Positions 45,621 to 53,127 of a stretch of DNA of 64,000 bases are shown piece after piece. Made by a program: the position numbers and the translations under genes. Source of the DNA: Sphingobium arseniciresistens. Lineage in GTDB: Bacteria > Pseudomonadota > Alphaproteobacteria > Sphingomonadales > Sphingomonadaceae. Position 1 is the first letter of the stretch, and every line of letters starts with the position of its first letter. The notes beneath the pieces were generated by a model. That model saw nothing but the letters and a program-made list of their open reading frames with translations, was not told the origin of the DNA and did not search any database. The stretch is taken from the NCBI GenBank assembly GCA_029167225.1, contig JARFNK010000024.1, forward strand, positions 1-64,000. Reading direction: 5' to 3'.

Positions 45621-46172
45621 GTGACCTCGTCCCCGCGCGAGGCTCTCTTGTCGCTGTTCGTGACGGCATATCCGGAATTGAAGCGCCGACTGACCGGTCG
45701 GCTTGGCTCGACGGAGAAAGCGCAGGAAGCGCTACACGATACCTATTTGCGGCTACATCGAGCAGAGATCTCGGATGAAGTACGAAATCCGATTTCGTAT
45801 CTGCTGACCATCGCGCTGAACACCGCGAGGAATAGCCAGCGAGCCGAGATGAAACACCTCTCCACCGCAGATATCGATCGCCTGATAGATATACCGGACG
45901 AAAACCCCGACCAGGACCGTACGGCTCAAGGCCGGTCGGAGCTTGCGGCCGTCGAGCGGGCATTGCAGGAACTACCGCCCCGTCGCCAGGCCATTTTCAG
46001 GCGATTCTGGGTGGAATCGGCAACTTACAAGGAACTGGCTTTGGAATACAGCTTGTCAGAACGCTCAATTCGGAACGAACTGCTGCTGGCGAGCAGGCAC
46101 CTTCACCAGGTGACAGAAGATTTTTCGGTGGCGGCTTTGCAAGAACAGCTAGCCAGAGTGTCCTCTAGATAA
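45621..46172 (+). CDS. ECF-type RNA polymerase sigma factor (FecI-like)
   Basis: A 183-aa sigma factor with region 2 (about residues 8-75: LFVTAYPELKRRLTGRLGS, AQEALHDTYLRLHR, NPISYLLTIALNTARN) and region 4 (about 110-165: LQELPPRRQAIFRRFWVE, YKELALEYSLSERSIRNELL). It directs RNA polymerase to a small regulon. The start is GTG at 45621 with GAGGA upstream. The fecR-like gene begins 20 bases after its stop, the standard FecI-FecR order, so it is expected to be held and activated by that protein. Confidence 0.93.
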   Translation: MTSSPREALLSLFVTAYPELKRRLTGRLGSTEKAQEALHDTYLRLHRAEISDEVRNPISYLLTIALNTARNSQRAEMKHLSTADIDRLIDIPDENPDQDRTAQGRSELAAVERALQELPPRRQAIFRRFWVESATYKELALEYSLSERSIRNELLLASRHLHQVTEDFSVAALQEQLARVSSR

Positions 46173-46192
46173 GGGAGCGCAAGCATGTCTCG

Positions 46193-47233
46193 ATGCAAAG
46201 CGCTCATGATCTCGCAACTGGTTGGCTGTTCAGGATGAGCGGAAGGACGACATGGACCGATGAAGAGCTGGCGCTCCTCCGCCTGGAGGGGCTCGAGCAT
46301 CTCAATCATCTGCTCTCCGGCAATGCCACCGAGGCGGACGCGGCTGACCTGATTGCGTGGCGTGGCCAAAGTCCGGCGCACGAACTGGCTTTTCGATCGG
46401 CCGTCAGGTTGCGCCGGGTCGTGCGCGTTGCCGAAGGTGTTGAGGCCCCCGAAACCATCGGAATTGTCAGCAATGTCGCAAGCCTCGACGCTCAAAGAGA
46501 AAAAAAGAAGCATTCAAGGCGCGCCTTTCTCGGTGGCGCCATGGCCGCGTCCGTTGCAGGCGGGCTGTTGCTCGTCGGACGCTCGTTCGACATGATGCCA
46601 TCGTTCGCCGAACTGAACGCCAAATACCGAACTGGCACCGGCGAGCGCCTTGTGGTGCGCCTCGACGATGGCGCTACGGTCGAACTCAATACCCGCACCA
46701 GCATTAATCTCCGCAGCGATCTTGTAATGCCCGCTGTTGAACTCATCAGCGGCGAGGCGGTTGTCACGAGTGGTCGATCGGGGACCGCCGCGTTGGTTGC
46801 CGGCAGAGGCACAAGCATCGGCAAGAATGGGCAGTTCAGCGCTCGGCGCACCGACAATGAGATTTGCATCACCTGTTTGTCTGGCGAGGTTGAGGTGGCA
46901 TGGAACGGTGATCTCCGCCGATTAGCTGCCTCTCAGGAGGTTCGGTACGATGACCGTGGCATCGGCGCCGTAACCGCACAGGCCAATACGACGGTTCTCA
47001 CCGCCTGGCGAAACGGCACGCTGATATTCCAGGAGATGCCAATGCGGGAGGTGATCCAGGAGATAAACCGTTACCGCAAGGGTCGGGTGATTCTGGCAAG
47101 CGGCGCCTTGGGTGGACGCCGGCTCAATGGGACCTACAATATCGATCGACTGGATGAGTTCTTCGACCAGGCGGAACTGGTCGTAGGCGCCAAGGTGACG
47201 CGCCTACCGGGGGACGTGGTCGTTTTGAGTTGA
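46193..47233 (+). CDS. FecR-family anti-sigma/signal-relay protein
   Basis: A 346-aa inner-membrane protein. The cytoplasmic N-terminal DUF4880-like region (about residues 3-75) includes LIAWRGQSPAHELAF, the sigma-binding type. One membrane helix follows (about 110-130, preceded by HSRRAFLGG), then the periplasmic FecR domain (about 140-235, RTGTGERLVVRLDDGATVELNTRTSI) and a C-terminal STN-interacting domain (about 275-346, EMPMREVIQEINRYRKGRV). It pairs with the sigma factor at 45621. No TonB-dependent receptor with an STN signalling domain is adjacent; the STN-TonB protein at 42410 is the only STN partner in reach. Confidence 0.92.
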   Translation: MQSAHDLATGWLFRMSGRTTWTDEELALLRLEGLEHLNHLLSGNATEADAADLIAWRGQSPAHELAFRSAVRLRRVVRVAEGVEAPETIGIVSNVASLDAQREKKKHSRRAFLGGAMAASVAGGLLLVGRSFDMMPSFAELNAKYRTGTGERLVVRLDDGATVELNTRTSINLRSDLVMPAVELISGEAVVTSGRSGTAALVAGRGTSIGKNGQFSARRTDNEICITCLSGEVEVAWNGDLRRLAASQEVRYDDRGIGAVTAQANTTVLTAWRNGTLIFQEMPMREVIQEINRYRKGRVILASGALGGRRLNGTYNIDRLDEFFDQAELVVGAKVTRLPGDVVVLS

Positions 47234-47252
47234 AGTAAGGTCATTATTACTG

Positions 47253-47275
47253 TTTCATGACGATGAGTCATTGAA
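47253..47275. promoter_or_regulatory. Imperfect inverted repeat upstream of a luxR gene
   Basis: TTTCATGAC (47253-47261) and GTCATTGAAA (47266-47275) pair with a single bulged base. It lies 20 bases after the fecR stop and 75 bases before the LuxR-type gene. It may be an operator or a weak transcription end. Confidence 0.35.
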
Positions 47276-47350
47276 ATGTAGCATATTTTTCTTGCCAGAT
47301 TTCTCTCCCGGCGTGTCCTTTAAGTAGGAGCAGCTCCCCGGGGGTCTTTG

Positions 47351-48160
47351 ATGTTCACCAACAAGCTGGCCAGCAATTGCGGCCACGATGCAAAGACCGT
47401 GGTGGAAGCGAGTACGCTGTTCCTGCGCCCGGGGAACGCCAACCACCCGGATATCCTTGCAACTTTGAAAGCCAGCCGATCCCTTTCGCGTTTGCGAGAC
47501 TGGCTGCTGGATTATGCACGTCTGCTTGGTTTTTACGGCGCGCGCTACATCCATGTTGGAAATTTCTGGACCAACGAGCCCGATTCCAGCCCGCATCATC
47601 CGCTACGCTTTCTGACAACCTCGGCTCGGGATGCGGATGACGCGGACGATTGGCTTGTCCGTGATCCATGCGCTGCGCAGGTGCGCGCAGCCTTCGCGCC
47701 CTTTGCCTACACGACACGAACTAAGGCTGGTCTTGATCCCATCCAACGGATCTGGCTGGAAAATGAGCGAGCCCGCGGCGTGTCTGCCGGCATTATCATT
47801 CCCGTTCAGGACAGTATCCAGGGACCTGCCTACATCAGCCTGTTCGGGAACGACGAGGCGGGTTCGCGCGACATGGCCGAACGTTGCGGGCCGGACCTGG
47901 CATTCGCCGCGGCGCATTTCCACGCGAAGGCAAAGCAGTTTGTGCCCCTCGCAGATTGGGTCCCTCGCCTCTCTGCCCGAGAGCACCAGGTGCTGCGTCT
48001 GGCTTCGATGGGATACACCTACGCACAAAGCGGAGAAGCGCTCGGCCTATCCGAGAAGGCGATCGATTACCATCTTCGGAATGCGTCGGACAAGCTGGGA
48101 GCGCAATCCAAGCTGCGGGCTGTTGTCCTGGCTTTCGCGCACGGACTTGCGACAGTGTGA
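47351..48160 (+). CDS. LuxR-family regulator with autoinducer-binding domain
   Basis: A 269-aa regulator closely related to that at 41241-42056. Shared blocks include GARYIHVGN, RDP...APFAYT, then GVSAGIIIPVQDSIQGPAYISLFG in the autoinducer-binding domain (about residues 40-175). The helix-turn-helix (about 200-265) has LSAREHQVLRLASMG and LSEKAIDYHLRNASDKLG. The Trp that contacts the ligand in TraR is Tyr here, so the ligand may differ or be absent. GGGGG lies about seven bases before ATG at 47351; a TTG at 47348 is possible. It follows fecR but is separated by 117 bases with an inverted repeat. Confidence 0.88.
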   Translation: MFTNKLASNCGHDAKTVVEASTLFLRPGNANHPDILATLKASRSLSRLRDWLLDYARLLGFYGARYIHVGNFWTNEPDSSPHHPLRFLTTSARDADDADDWLVRDPCAAQVRAAFAPFAYTTRTKAGLDPIQRIWLENERARGVSAGIIIPVQDSIQGPAYISLFGNDEAGSRDMAERCGPDLAFAAAHFHAKAKQFVPLADWVPRLSAREHQVLRLASMGYTYAQSGEALGLSEKAIDYHLRNASDKLGAQSKLRAVVLAFAHGLATV

Positions 48161-48203
48161 AGCGGTGACAACGGAAAGCGACCTGAGAACAAATCAGGAT
48201 ACT

Positions 48204-48989
48204 TCAGTGCAGGTGGCGCTCCACTAAGGCAGCTTCGACAGACACGAGATCGGATGGGCAGTCGACCTCCCATACCCCGCCGGGCGGTGTACCGACTTCG
48301 ATCATACGGATCGGTATTCCTGCGTCCAGGAAGCGTAGTTGCTCCAGGCCTTCGGTTTCCTCGAAGACGGACGGCTCGAGGCCCGGATAGTGCATGAGAG
48401 CATCACGGCGATATCCGAAAACACCAACATGGAGATAGACGGGTGGGCGGGCCATGCGCTCAGGTACGAACGGAATGATGCTCCGGGAAAAGTAGAGCGC
48501 GTCGAAATTTCTGTCGAAGACGACTGTGGTCGCACGGGAGCGTCCCGCCGTCTCATCAACACGAAGACAATCCGCTGCCACCGGAGAGCAGCGAACCATT
48601 GTGGTCGCCACCTCTACGCAAGGCGCGTCATGCATGGTTTGAATCAATGCCTCAACCGCCAATGGCGGAGTGAGTGGTGCGTCGCCCTGGAAGTTCACAA
48701 TGAGATCGGATTTGATGTCGGCAGCCAACACCGCCTCTGTACACCGCTCGGTTCCGTTGCGACAATCAGAGGAGGTCATTACCACCCGCGCACCGAACTG
48801 CTCCGCGGCATCCCGAATGCGAATATCATCGGTGGCGATCCAAATCTCGTCGACGCCGTTTACGCGGTTCGCGGCCTCCCAGCTTCGCAGCAGCAAGCTC
48901 TTCGGCGCGCCCGACACACCTCGCAGTTCTGCAAGGGATTTCCCAGGAAATCGTGTCGACCCGAAACGTGCAGGTATGATGATCGCCAC
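48204..48989 (-). CDS. kdsB: 3-deoxy-manno-octulosonate cytidylyltransferase (CMP-Kdo synthetase)
   Basis: A 261-aa cytoplasmic enzyme that joins CTP and Kdo to make CMP-Kdo for lipopolysaccharide or capsule. Recognised from IIPARFGSTRFPGKSL at the N-terminus, IATDD, TSSDCRNGTERC, NFQGDAPLTPP (nucleotide and metal site) and the HVGVFGYRRDALM strand. GTG at 48989 has GAGGAT at the right distance and gives the normal family N-terminus; ATG at 49037 would add 16 residues but abuts the stop of the upstream fragment. It is likely an accessory kpsU-type copy, since it sits beside a truncated kdsD and not among core lipopolysaccharide genes. Confidence 0.88.
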   Translation of the reverse strand: MAIIIPARFGSTRFPGKSLAELRGVSGAPKSLLLRSWEAANRVNGVDEIWIATDDIRIRDAAEQFGARVVMTSSDCRNGTERCTEAVLAADIKSDLIVNFQGDAPLTPPLAVEALIQTMHDAPCVEVATTMVRCSPVAADCLRVDETAGRSRATTVVFDRNFDALYFSRSIIPFVPERMARPPVYLHVGVFGYRRDALMHYPGLEPSVFEETEGLEQLRFLDAGIPIRMIEVGTPPGGVWEVDCPSDLVSVEAALVERHLH

Positions 48990-49037
48990 ACCGCGATCCT
49001 CACACGTGAATTCCTTGCCCCCGACTACGCGCAACAT

Positions 49038-49310
49038 TCAGGCAACCCCTTGACGCAAGACATCGTGAATGTGAACAAGCCCGACCACTTGCCCGCCGAT
49101 CAAGTCCGCCAGCACAAGCAACAAGGTGATCCGGGACTGCGACATAGCACCAAAGGCATCGCGCGCCAGAGCGCCGGATACAAGGGGGCGCGACTGACGG
49201 CCCACTGCCATGACCGAGGCGGAATCATCCTCTATCGCACGGGTCACGGACATGATCGCACGTTCCTTTTCCTCGGCCAGCACCACACAAGCATCATAGC
49301 CATGAGGCAC
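49038..49310 (-). pseudogene. Remnant of arabinose-5-phosphate isomerase (KdsD/KpsF) CBS domain
   Basis: A 90-aa frame (GTG at 49310; an ATG at 49253 follows AAGGAA) whose last 45 residues match the end of KdsD/KpsF: LARDAFGAMSQSRITLLLV...VVGLVHIHDVLRQGVA. Full KdsD is about 320 aa with an SIS isomerase domain and two CBS motifs; here only the final CBS part remains, so it cannot be an isomerase. Its stop touches the longer possible start of kdsB, which keeps the kdsD-kdsB order of Kdo gene sets. It is probably a decayed gene; a small regulatory CBS protein is the alternative. Confidence 0.65.
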
Positions 49311-49416
49311 GCTAATCGATCAGCGAGACCATCAAACTAGGAGAATCCACAGTCAGTTATGGATTATTTGGGTAGCGCTTCCCGAGAATCCCGGAAGATC
49401 GGCGCGAGCCGGCTTT

Positions 49417-50259
49417 TCACAAACCCGCAGTGGGTTTCTGCCGATTGAATAGTTCAAACCAGTCCTTCATCGCGGCGGCCGCTTCGTCAGATAATGCGAC
49501 ATATACGCGACGCTTGTCGTTCTCGTCAGCTCTACGGACAAGTATCCCCTTCTCCGTCAGGTTCTTGATCCAGCGCAGCGCAGTTGTAGCTGGAACAGAC
49601 GCGGCCATGCAGAGGCTGGAAGTTAGAATCTCGGTCCCGCGCAGGCGTGCTTCCATCAGATCAAGCATCATATCCCAGGCGGGTTCTGCGAACAGATTGT
49701 CTTCGGAAAACTCGGTTCGCGCCCGTCGCATACGCAATATGAACTGAATTTCGCTCACAATGCCCGCTTCGACTTCAGAATCTGAGCGCGTCAGGTCGGA
49801 TTTCTCGGCGGGCATGTCCAGGGTATGGACAGACAAATTTCCATCCACTGGGACGGATCCAAGGCCGCAAGCCGGTGCTATCTCCGGTACGACGAAACTC
49901 CCCGAAACGAAAATCTGCTCGTTCAGCGAATCGTGCGCCGGAAAAATCCGGGCATCCGGACAACTACAAGCTGGCGCGATGTCCAAGGGCAAAACGCCGC
50001 CCTCCACCGCCGATAAGTGGATGGTCAACATCGTATCTCGGCCAGCGTCCAGCGGCGCTGCCATGCGTGGGGCCGACACAACGAGGAGGCCTGTTTCGCT
50101 TATGCACATACGCACACACCATTCCCAGTTGAGCGATTCCACCCTCACCATAAGAGCAGCCGATGCATTGACGGAAGTCAAATACTTCTGAAGAAAATCA
50201 ACAGAGAGTCCCACGCCGCAAGCATTTCTGTCACGCGCATGTAATATAGAATCAACCAT
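49417..50259 (-). CDS. MarR-like winged-helix protein with unknown N-terminal domain
   Basis: A 280-aa protein. The last 100 residues look like a MarR-type winged helix: WDMMLDLMEARLRGTEI, LCMAASVPATTALRWIKNL (recognition helix), then the wing EKGILVRRADENDKRRVYVALS. The first 160 residues match no family I recognise. The start is unclear: ATG at 50259 lacks a ribosome binding site and would leave four bases to a possible start of the divergent peptidase gene, so ATG at 50151 or another internal start is possible. The target genes are unknown. Confidence 0.72.
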   Translation of the reverse strand: MVDSILHARDRNACGVGLSVDFLQKYLTSVNASAALMVRVESLNWEWCVRMCISETGLLVVSAPRMAAPLDAGRDTMLTIHLSAVEGGVLPLDIAPACSCPDARIFPAHDSLNEQIFVSGSFVVPEIAPACGLGSVPVDGNLSVHTLDMPAEKSDLTRSDSEVEAGIVSEIQFILRMRRARTEFSEDNLFAEPAWDMMLDLMEARLRGTEILTSSLCMAASVPATTALRWIKNLTEKGILVRRADENDKRRVYVALSDEAAAAMKDWFELFNRQKPTAGL

Positions 50260-50293
50260 ACGAGTGATCAGAGAAACGAAGCTGCCCTACCTG

Positions 50294-51058
50294 ATGATCG
50301 ACCTTGCACCAGATCTCCGACTGATCGCCGCGCTTGGCCTTGTCGGAGCTCTCGTTGGAAGTTTCATCGCCGCGGCGGTAATACGCTGGGGCACCGGACA
50401 ACCCATCGTTGTGGACCGCTCGCGTTGCGATCATTGCGCCCGCGTCCTGTCCCCCGCCGAACTCATTCCGCTGCTCAGCGCGATTATCTCTCGGTTTCGA
50501 TGCCGTACATGCAACGCGCCAATCGACGCGTTGCATTGGCAGATAGAGACGGCCGCATGTCTTGTCGGTATTCTCGCAGGAATGGTCGCCTCAGGTACGC
50601 CCGCAGTCGCAGGCGCCATATTCGGATGGCAACTCCTTGCGCTCGGTTCGATCGATCTACGCCACTTCATCCTGCCCAATCTCCTGACGGCGGGCCTTGC
50701 CATCACCGGTCTTGCAGCGAGCCTCGTCGGTGCCGGGGTTGGCACGAACGAGAGCCTTGTCGGTGGCCTTGTCGGTTTCCTATCCCTCTGGCTGGTAAAA
50801 CATGGCTATCGGCGGCTGCGTGGCCGAGATGGACTGGGCGGCGGCGACCCCAAGCTATTCGGCGGGATCGGCTGTTGGCTGGGTTGGCAGACACTGCCTC
50901 ACATATTGCTAGGAGCCAGCCTGATCGGCCTGATTGCTGCCGTGGCCATCTTCAGAGATGGAGAGGAGCCGCTTTCAAGCCGAAGGTTACCATTTGGCAT
51001 CTGCCTGGCCGTTGGCGGTTTCACCGTCTGGATCGCCCTCCAAATGGGCCGAATTTGA
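50294..51058 (+). CDS. gspO: Prepilin peptidase (A24 family, GspO/PilD type)
   Basis: A 254-aa polytopic inner-membrane aspartyl protease that removes the leader of prepilins and methylates the new N-terminus. The N-terminal zinc domain has the CDHC and CRTC pairs. The A24 core has the catalytic aspartates in GSIDLRHFILPN and the hallmark GGGDPKLFGG, with about seven membrane helices. ATG at 50294 gives the usual short N-terminus; GTG at 50264 is an alternative. It is the only prepilin peptidase in the window and would process GspG-K, though it lies 35 kb from that operon. Confidence 0.93.
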   Translation: MIDLAPDLRLIAALGLVGALVGSFIAAAVIRWGTGQPIVVDRSRCDHCARVLSPAELIPLLSAIISRFRCRTCNAPIDALHWQIETAACLVGILAGMVASGTPAVAGAIFGWQLLALGSIDLRHFILPNLLTAGLAITGLAASLVGAGVGTNESLVGGLVGFLSLWLVKHGYRRLRGRDGLGGGDPKLFGGIGCWLGWQTLPHILLGASLIGLIAAVAIFRDGEEPLSSRRLPFGICLAVGGFTVWIALQMGRI

Positions 51059-51075
51059 CTGCAAGCTTTGCAGTC

Positions 51076-51325
51076 TCAGAATCTTTTGTCCGTCCGCGAG
51101 CAATCTGGATGATAATTCTTTGCCAAGATTGCTCCGGCGCGTGTCCCACTTAATGAGGCCTGAAAGTTCTTTGCTGAAGGCCTGACGTCTGCGGGCACCA
51201 CGCTCTTCAAATGCAAGGACATTCATGGGGACAACGAGCACGATAAGCACGCGTGGGCGGTTTATTGCGCTTGCCGAATTTCCGACACGTTCTATGCGAT
51301 GCAACCCTTTCTCATACAGCAGAAT
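51076..51325. repeat. Direct repeat copy A (pairs with 52879-53127)
   Basis: About 250 bases that match 52879-53127 at most positions, over the upstream region and first codons of the flavoprotein-like gene. The copies begin at TCAGAATCTTTT and fade after the PFL codons. This copy has diverged and lost one G early in the coding part. Confidence 0.85.
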
Positions 51326-51340
51326 ACTCTTAACGGCTAA
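51225..51340 (+). pseudogene. Frameshifted 5' remnant of the flavoprotein-like gene
   Basis: This stretch starts with the same AAGGA site and ATGGGG as the intact gene at 53026. One G is missing in the G run (ATGGGGAC against ATGGGGGAC), which breaks the frame at codon 2-3. With the base restored it encodes GDNEHDKHAWAVYCACRISD and then PFLIQQN before a TAA at 51338. It is therefore the ghost of a second copy of the first 37 or so codons. Confidence 0.8.
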
Positions 51341-51424
51341 GCACGGCGGTGTGACGAACCACGGCCCAGGCGGTTACGGACTCAGCGTCACCATATTGTC
51401 AATCAAGCGCCATAGAAAACCGGT

Positions 51425-52168
51425 ATGAGCTTACGACATCTGCCTTCATGCGCCGCAATCTTCCTCTCAGCGCTCCCGGTCGTGGCTTTCGCTCAGAGCG
51501 GATGGCAGGCCGTGAATGGCGATGGCGCCTGCACGCAGGTCGCTCTGCCTACCGAGACCATGCCCACCATGGTCGGCCTCACGAGCAATGGCGGCCCCAT
51601 GGTGATGGTGACCTTTGCCTCCAAAGCGATGCCGCAACTCGGCCCGGGCGACAATTATCAGGGGCTGATGCGCTTCGATGAAGGCGAAGCGAAGTCCATT
51701 GCGATTGTGCAGCGCCCCGACAATGAAACGGTGATGGTGGCAATGATGCTGCGTGCCGAGCATCTCGACGTCCTCGCGCGCTCACAGTCGATCCATGTGC
51801 GCCTCGATGGTCGTCGCCTGACCGATGTTGCGCCACCGGGGCGGGCTCAGGCCGTCGCGGCACTGCGCACCTGCCTTGCCGCACTCTCCAAAGGAGGAAG
51901 CGCAGCAGCCCGTCCCTCGCGCCCGCCGTCAGCGCCACGCAGTTCGACAGATGAGGCCCTTGCCGCCGCTGCTGCTGCCGGCGATCACGCCGCGCGTGGA
52001 GAGCCGCGCTCTGCACCCCGGCAAAGCGCGCAGGCGCCCGGCACTTATCCGCAGGGCGATGCCGACAGGCTTCTCATGATGATGCGCATGAACAATCGGC
52101 TGATGAACAACGGCGGCGACATGGCCGATCCGTCCATGGGCGCAGTGATGCACGGACTGGAATATTGA
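51425..52168 (+). CDS. Exported hypothetical protein, 247 aa
   Basis: A signal peptide (cleavage near AFA-QS, about residue 24) precedes a mature domain to about residue 155 that ends RSQSIHVRLDGRRL...AALRTCL. A low-complexity Ala/Pro/Ser/Arg stretch follows (about 157-210), then a Met/Asn-rich tail. Two cysteines, one near each end of the folded domain, could form a disulfide. It shares its fold pattern with the next gene (RSQS-h-h-RLDG and a late Cys), so the two are paralogues. No family is recognised. It starts 84 bases after the gene remnant at 51225-51340. Confidence 0.7.
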   Translation: MSLRHLPSCAAIFLSALPVVAFAQSGWQAVNGDGACTQVALPTETMPTMVGLTSNGGPMVMVTFASKAMPQLGPGDNYQGLMRFDEGEAKSIAIVQRPDNETVMVAMMLRAEHLDVLARSQSIHVRLDGRRLTDVAPPGRAQAVAALRTCLAALSKGGSAAARPSRPPSAPRSSTDEALAAAAAAGDHAARGEPRSAPRQSAQAPGTYPQGDADRLLMMMRMNNRLMNNGGDMADPSMGAVMHGLEY

Positions 52169-52170
52169 GC

Positions 52171-52662
52171 ATGAAATCGAATGTCGCACGGGGCGTGCTT
52201 GGCCTGCTTCTCGGCGCCCTGATCGCCACGCCCGCGGCGGCACAACAGCTTCAATCGTGGCGGATCACCAGCACCCAAGGCACCTGCGGGGTGCAGACGA
52301 CGATGGATATGCAGCGGATTCCGACCGCTGGATTGGGTATCTTTGCCGAACGGCGCGATCGTTTCCAGATCATGATGAGCGGCAATATGTCCTCCGACTC
52401 CCCGCCGAAAACCGGCGAAGTCGTGTTCGCCGGGAGGCGGGCACCCATATTGGACATTCAATTCGTGCGCGTGCCGAGCCGCAATTCGCTGCTGGACGAC
52501 ACCTTCCGCCTCATCGTCCATCTCGACACTGAATATCTTCAGGATGTGGCTAAGTCGCAAAGCTTTCTGATCCGCCTCGACGGCAGTGATTTCGCGCCTT
52601 TCACGCTATCCGAACGCGGACAAGTCGTCGCCTATATGGCCCGATGCATGGCGCAGATGTAA
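52171..52662 (+). CDS. Exported hypothetical protein, 163 aa (paralogue of the preceding gene)
   Basis: The start ATG at 52171 is two bases after the previous stop, so the two genes are co-transcribed. A signal peptide (cleavage near AAA-QQ, about residue 25) leads to one domain with a Cys near residue 40 and another in the last ten residues. It has FRLIVHLDTEYLQDVAKSQSFLIRLDGSDF near the end, the same RLDG pattern as its neighbour. No family recognised; likely periplasmic. Confidence 0.72.
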   Translation: MKSNVARGVLGLLLGALIATPAAAQQLQSWRITSTQGTCGVQTTMDMQRIPTAGLGIFAERRDRFQIMMSGNMSSDSPPKTGEVVFAGRRAPILDIQFVRVPSRNSLLDDTFRLIVHLDTEYLQDVAKSQSFLIRLDGSDFAPFTLSERGQVVAYMARCMAQM

Positions 52663-53025
52663 GATTGCGCCGCTACCGAGCGCCTGCCAGGCCAACATGG
52701 TCTGAAGCAACGCTGATTTTCTGGACGGGCTGTCATACTGCACCCGACTTGAAGGACCTATACGGGAATGCGGCAAGACACTAAGCCTGAAGAGCTGAGC
52801 GCATTGCCGCCACCATCCGACACAATCTCGCTCTCCGCGTCCCCTTGCCTCCTTCCCCCCGCGCTTTCAGGCTCAGTTTCAGAATCTTTTAGCCGTCGCA
52901 AGCCATCTGGATGATAATTTTTTGCCAAGAATGCTCCGGCGCGTGTCCCACTTAATGAGGCCTGAAAGCTCTTTGCCGAAAGCCTGACGTTTCGGGCACC
53001 ACGCTCTTCAAATGCAAGGACATTC
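52663..53025. other. Rearranged upstream region of the flavoprotein-like gene
   Basis: About 360 bases without an intact gene. Bases 52848-52875 repeat the end of the transglycosylase gene (56256-56283), and 52879 onward is repeat copy B. The promoter of the gene at 53026 is expected here. Confidence 0.6.
52848..52875. repeat. Short direct repeat C (pairs with 56256-56283)
   Basis: 28 bases matching 56256-56283 at 27 positions. At 56256 the sequence is the C-terminal coding end of the lytic transglycosylase (residues PESAGGRR on the minus strand). Here only that tail is present, three bases left of repeat copy B, so it marks a recombination joint. Confidence 0.75.
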
Positions 53026-53127
53026 ATGGGGGACAACGAGCACGATAAGCGGGCGTGGGCGGTTTATTGCGCTTGCCGGATTTCCGACACGCTCTACGCG
53101 ATGAATCCCTTCCTCACACAGCAAAAT
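52879..53127. repeat. Direct repeat copy B (pairs with 51076-51325)
   Basis: This is the intact copy of the 250-base repeat. It contains the leader, ribosome binding site (AAGGA) and first 34 codons of the flavoprotein-like gene. Together with copy A it brackets the two exported-protein genes. Confidence 0.85.
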
